Shown: positions 5,123-5,803 of the stretch, piece after piece
Layout of the letters: every line of letters begins with the position of its first letter
How positions within the stretch are numbered: position 1 is the stretch's first letter
NCBI GenBank assembly: GCA_964601355.1
Contig: CAZRNB010000155.1
Coordinates: 1 to 5,803, forward strand
Length of the DNA stretch: 5,803 nucleotides
Origin: CAZRNB01 sp964601355
GTDB taxonomy: Bacteria; Planctomycetota; Phycisphaerae; Sedimentisphaerales; Anaerobacaceae
Reading direction: 5' to 3'
Made by a program: the position numbers and the translations under genes
Notes under the pieces: model-generated
Seen by the model: the letters and a program-made list of their open reading frames with translations, nothing else
Told to the model about the DNA's origin: nothing
Databases searched by the model: none

Positions 5123-5780
5123 GGTTCGTGTGCTTGTGGAAGGCCAGACGGAACGAGCTTTTATAAGAGATATTTTAAAACCTTACTTTGACTCTCGTCA
5201 GATTTACTTACATGCGGTAATGCTCAGGCCACGAGGTGGAATACCCCAGTATGCTGAAGCTAAAGATGCTATTGTGAGATCTTTGAAAGAAGATACTGCT
5301 TGGATTTGTACAACGATGGTTGACTTTTATGGAATGCCTACGGACTGGCCCGGTAGAGATCAGGCAAATCGTTGCCAAAGTTATACAGAAAAAGTGGATA
5401 TAGTCGAATGCAGCATTTTGGAGGACATTGTGGGGTCTTTGGGAAATTCTTTTAATCCTTGTCGTCTTATACCTTATGTTCAAATGCACGAATTTGAAGC
5501 GTTGCTCTTTTCATCTCCCATGAAATTAGCGGAGAGCCTTGGCGATAAAAAGTTATCTTCCACTTTTCTGACAATACGTAATAAATTTTCAACCCCTGAA
5601 GAGATTAATGACCATTATGACACCTGCCCTTCGCGGAGAATTGAAGGAGCGTTTCAAGGTTTTAGAAAAACAATAAATGGCATAACCGCAGCAAGTCGAA
5701 TTGGTTTGGAAACAATGCGTCAGGAATGTCCGCATTTTAACGAATGGGTTACAAAGTTAGAAAATCTTGAGAATCAATAA
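5115..5780 (+). CDS. DUF4276 family protein, TOPRIM-like putative nuclease effector
   Basis: Protein of 221 residues matching the DUF4276 pattern along its length. VRVLVEGQTERAFIRDIL (4-21) has the acidic Glu9 and Glu13 of a TOPRIM-like first strand. TTMVDFYGMPTDWPG (66-80) carries Asp70 after a hydrophobic strand. YVQMHEFEALLFSSP (121-135) is the most recognisable family block. Later blocks are PEEINDHYDTCPSRRI (161-176) and ECPHFNEWVTKL (204-215). DUF4276 has been related to TOPRIM folds, which bind divalent metal and act as nucleases in OLD and similar proteins; catalysis here is inferred. The start is fixed by GGAGGGGAGG (5098-5107) and by ATGAATAG, in which this start overlaps the upstream stop. 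It is likely the effector partner of the ATPase. No terminator is visible in the 23 bases that follow. Confidence 0.85.
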   Translation: MNRVRVLVEGQTERAFIRDILKPYFDSRQIYLHAVMLRPRGGIPQYAEAKDAIVRSLKEDTAWICTTMVDFYGMPTDWPGRDQANRCQSYTEKVDIVECSILEDIVGSLGNSFNPCRLIPYVQMHEFEALLFSSPMKLAESLGDKKLSSTFLTIRNKFSTPEEINDHYDTCPSRRIEGAFQGFRKTINGITAASRIGLETMRQECPHFNEWVTKLENLENQ

Positions 5781-5803
5781 AATTTTATGCTCAAAGCAGT
5801 GAT

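Overview
The window looks like a piece of a bacterial chromosome of moderate base composition. An electron-transfer flavoprotein alpha subunit lies next to a long acyl-CoA dehydrogenase, which suggests fatty-acid or other acyl-CoA metabolism in an anaerobic or facultative bacterium. Short RRM proteins with RGG tails, palindromic repeats in and between genes, and a four-helix-bundle gene are all seen in environmental lineages such as Planctomycetota. That placement is a low-confidence guess, because no ribosomal or other marker gene is present.

Layout, all on the + strand: (1) 33-395, a small glycine/arginine-rich RRM RNA-binding protein. (2) 396-548, a GC-rich spacer almost filled by a long imperfect hairpin (413-515) with two smaller hairpins inside it. 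(3) 549-1625, etfA, which carries an in-frame insertion of about 13 codons whose DNA is a shortened relative of the upstream hairpin. (4) 1609-2078, a 470-base unit made of a four-helix-bundle (23S rRNA intervening-sequence-protein family) gene bounded by inverted arms. Each arm is exactly four heptamers drawn from two words, TATCTCG and TGAAGCG. The unit supplies the last codons and the stop of etfA and ends just before the ribosome-binding site of the next gene. (5) 2091-3881, a 596-residue acyl-CoA dehydrogenase with a C-terminal extension, followed by a strong intrinsic terminator (3918-3952). (6) 4016-5780, a more AT-rich, translationally coupled pair: an AAA/ABC-type ATPase and a DUF4276 (TOPRIM-like) protein, probably a two-gene defence module.

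EtfA and the dehydrogenase should work together: the dehydrogenase oxidises an acyl-CoA and passes electrons to the EtfAB heterodimer. The expected etfB partner is not in this window. The most unusual content is the repeat biology. One palindromic repeat family occurs both between genes and inside a coding region. A separate element resembles the intervening sequences of 23S rRNA (stem, loop, four-helix-bundle gene) but sits between two protein-coding genes of a metabolic cluster. The terminal ATPase/DUF4276 pair has the layout of ATPase-plus-TOPRIM antiphage systems, but I cannot assign it to a named, tested system from sequence alone.
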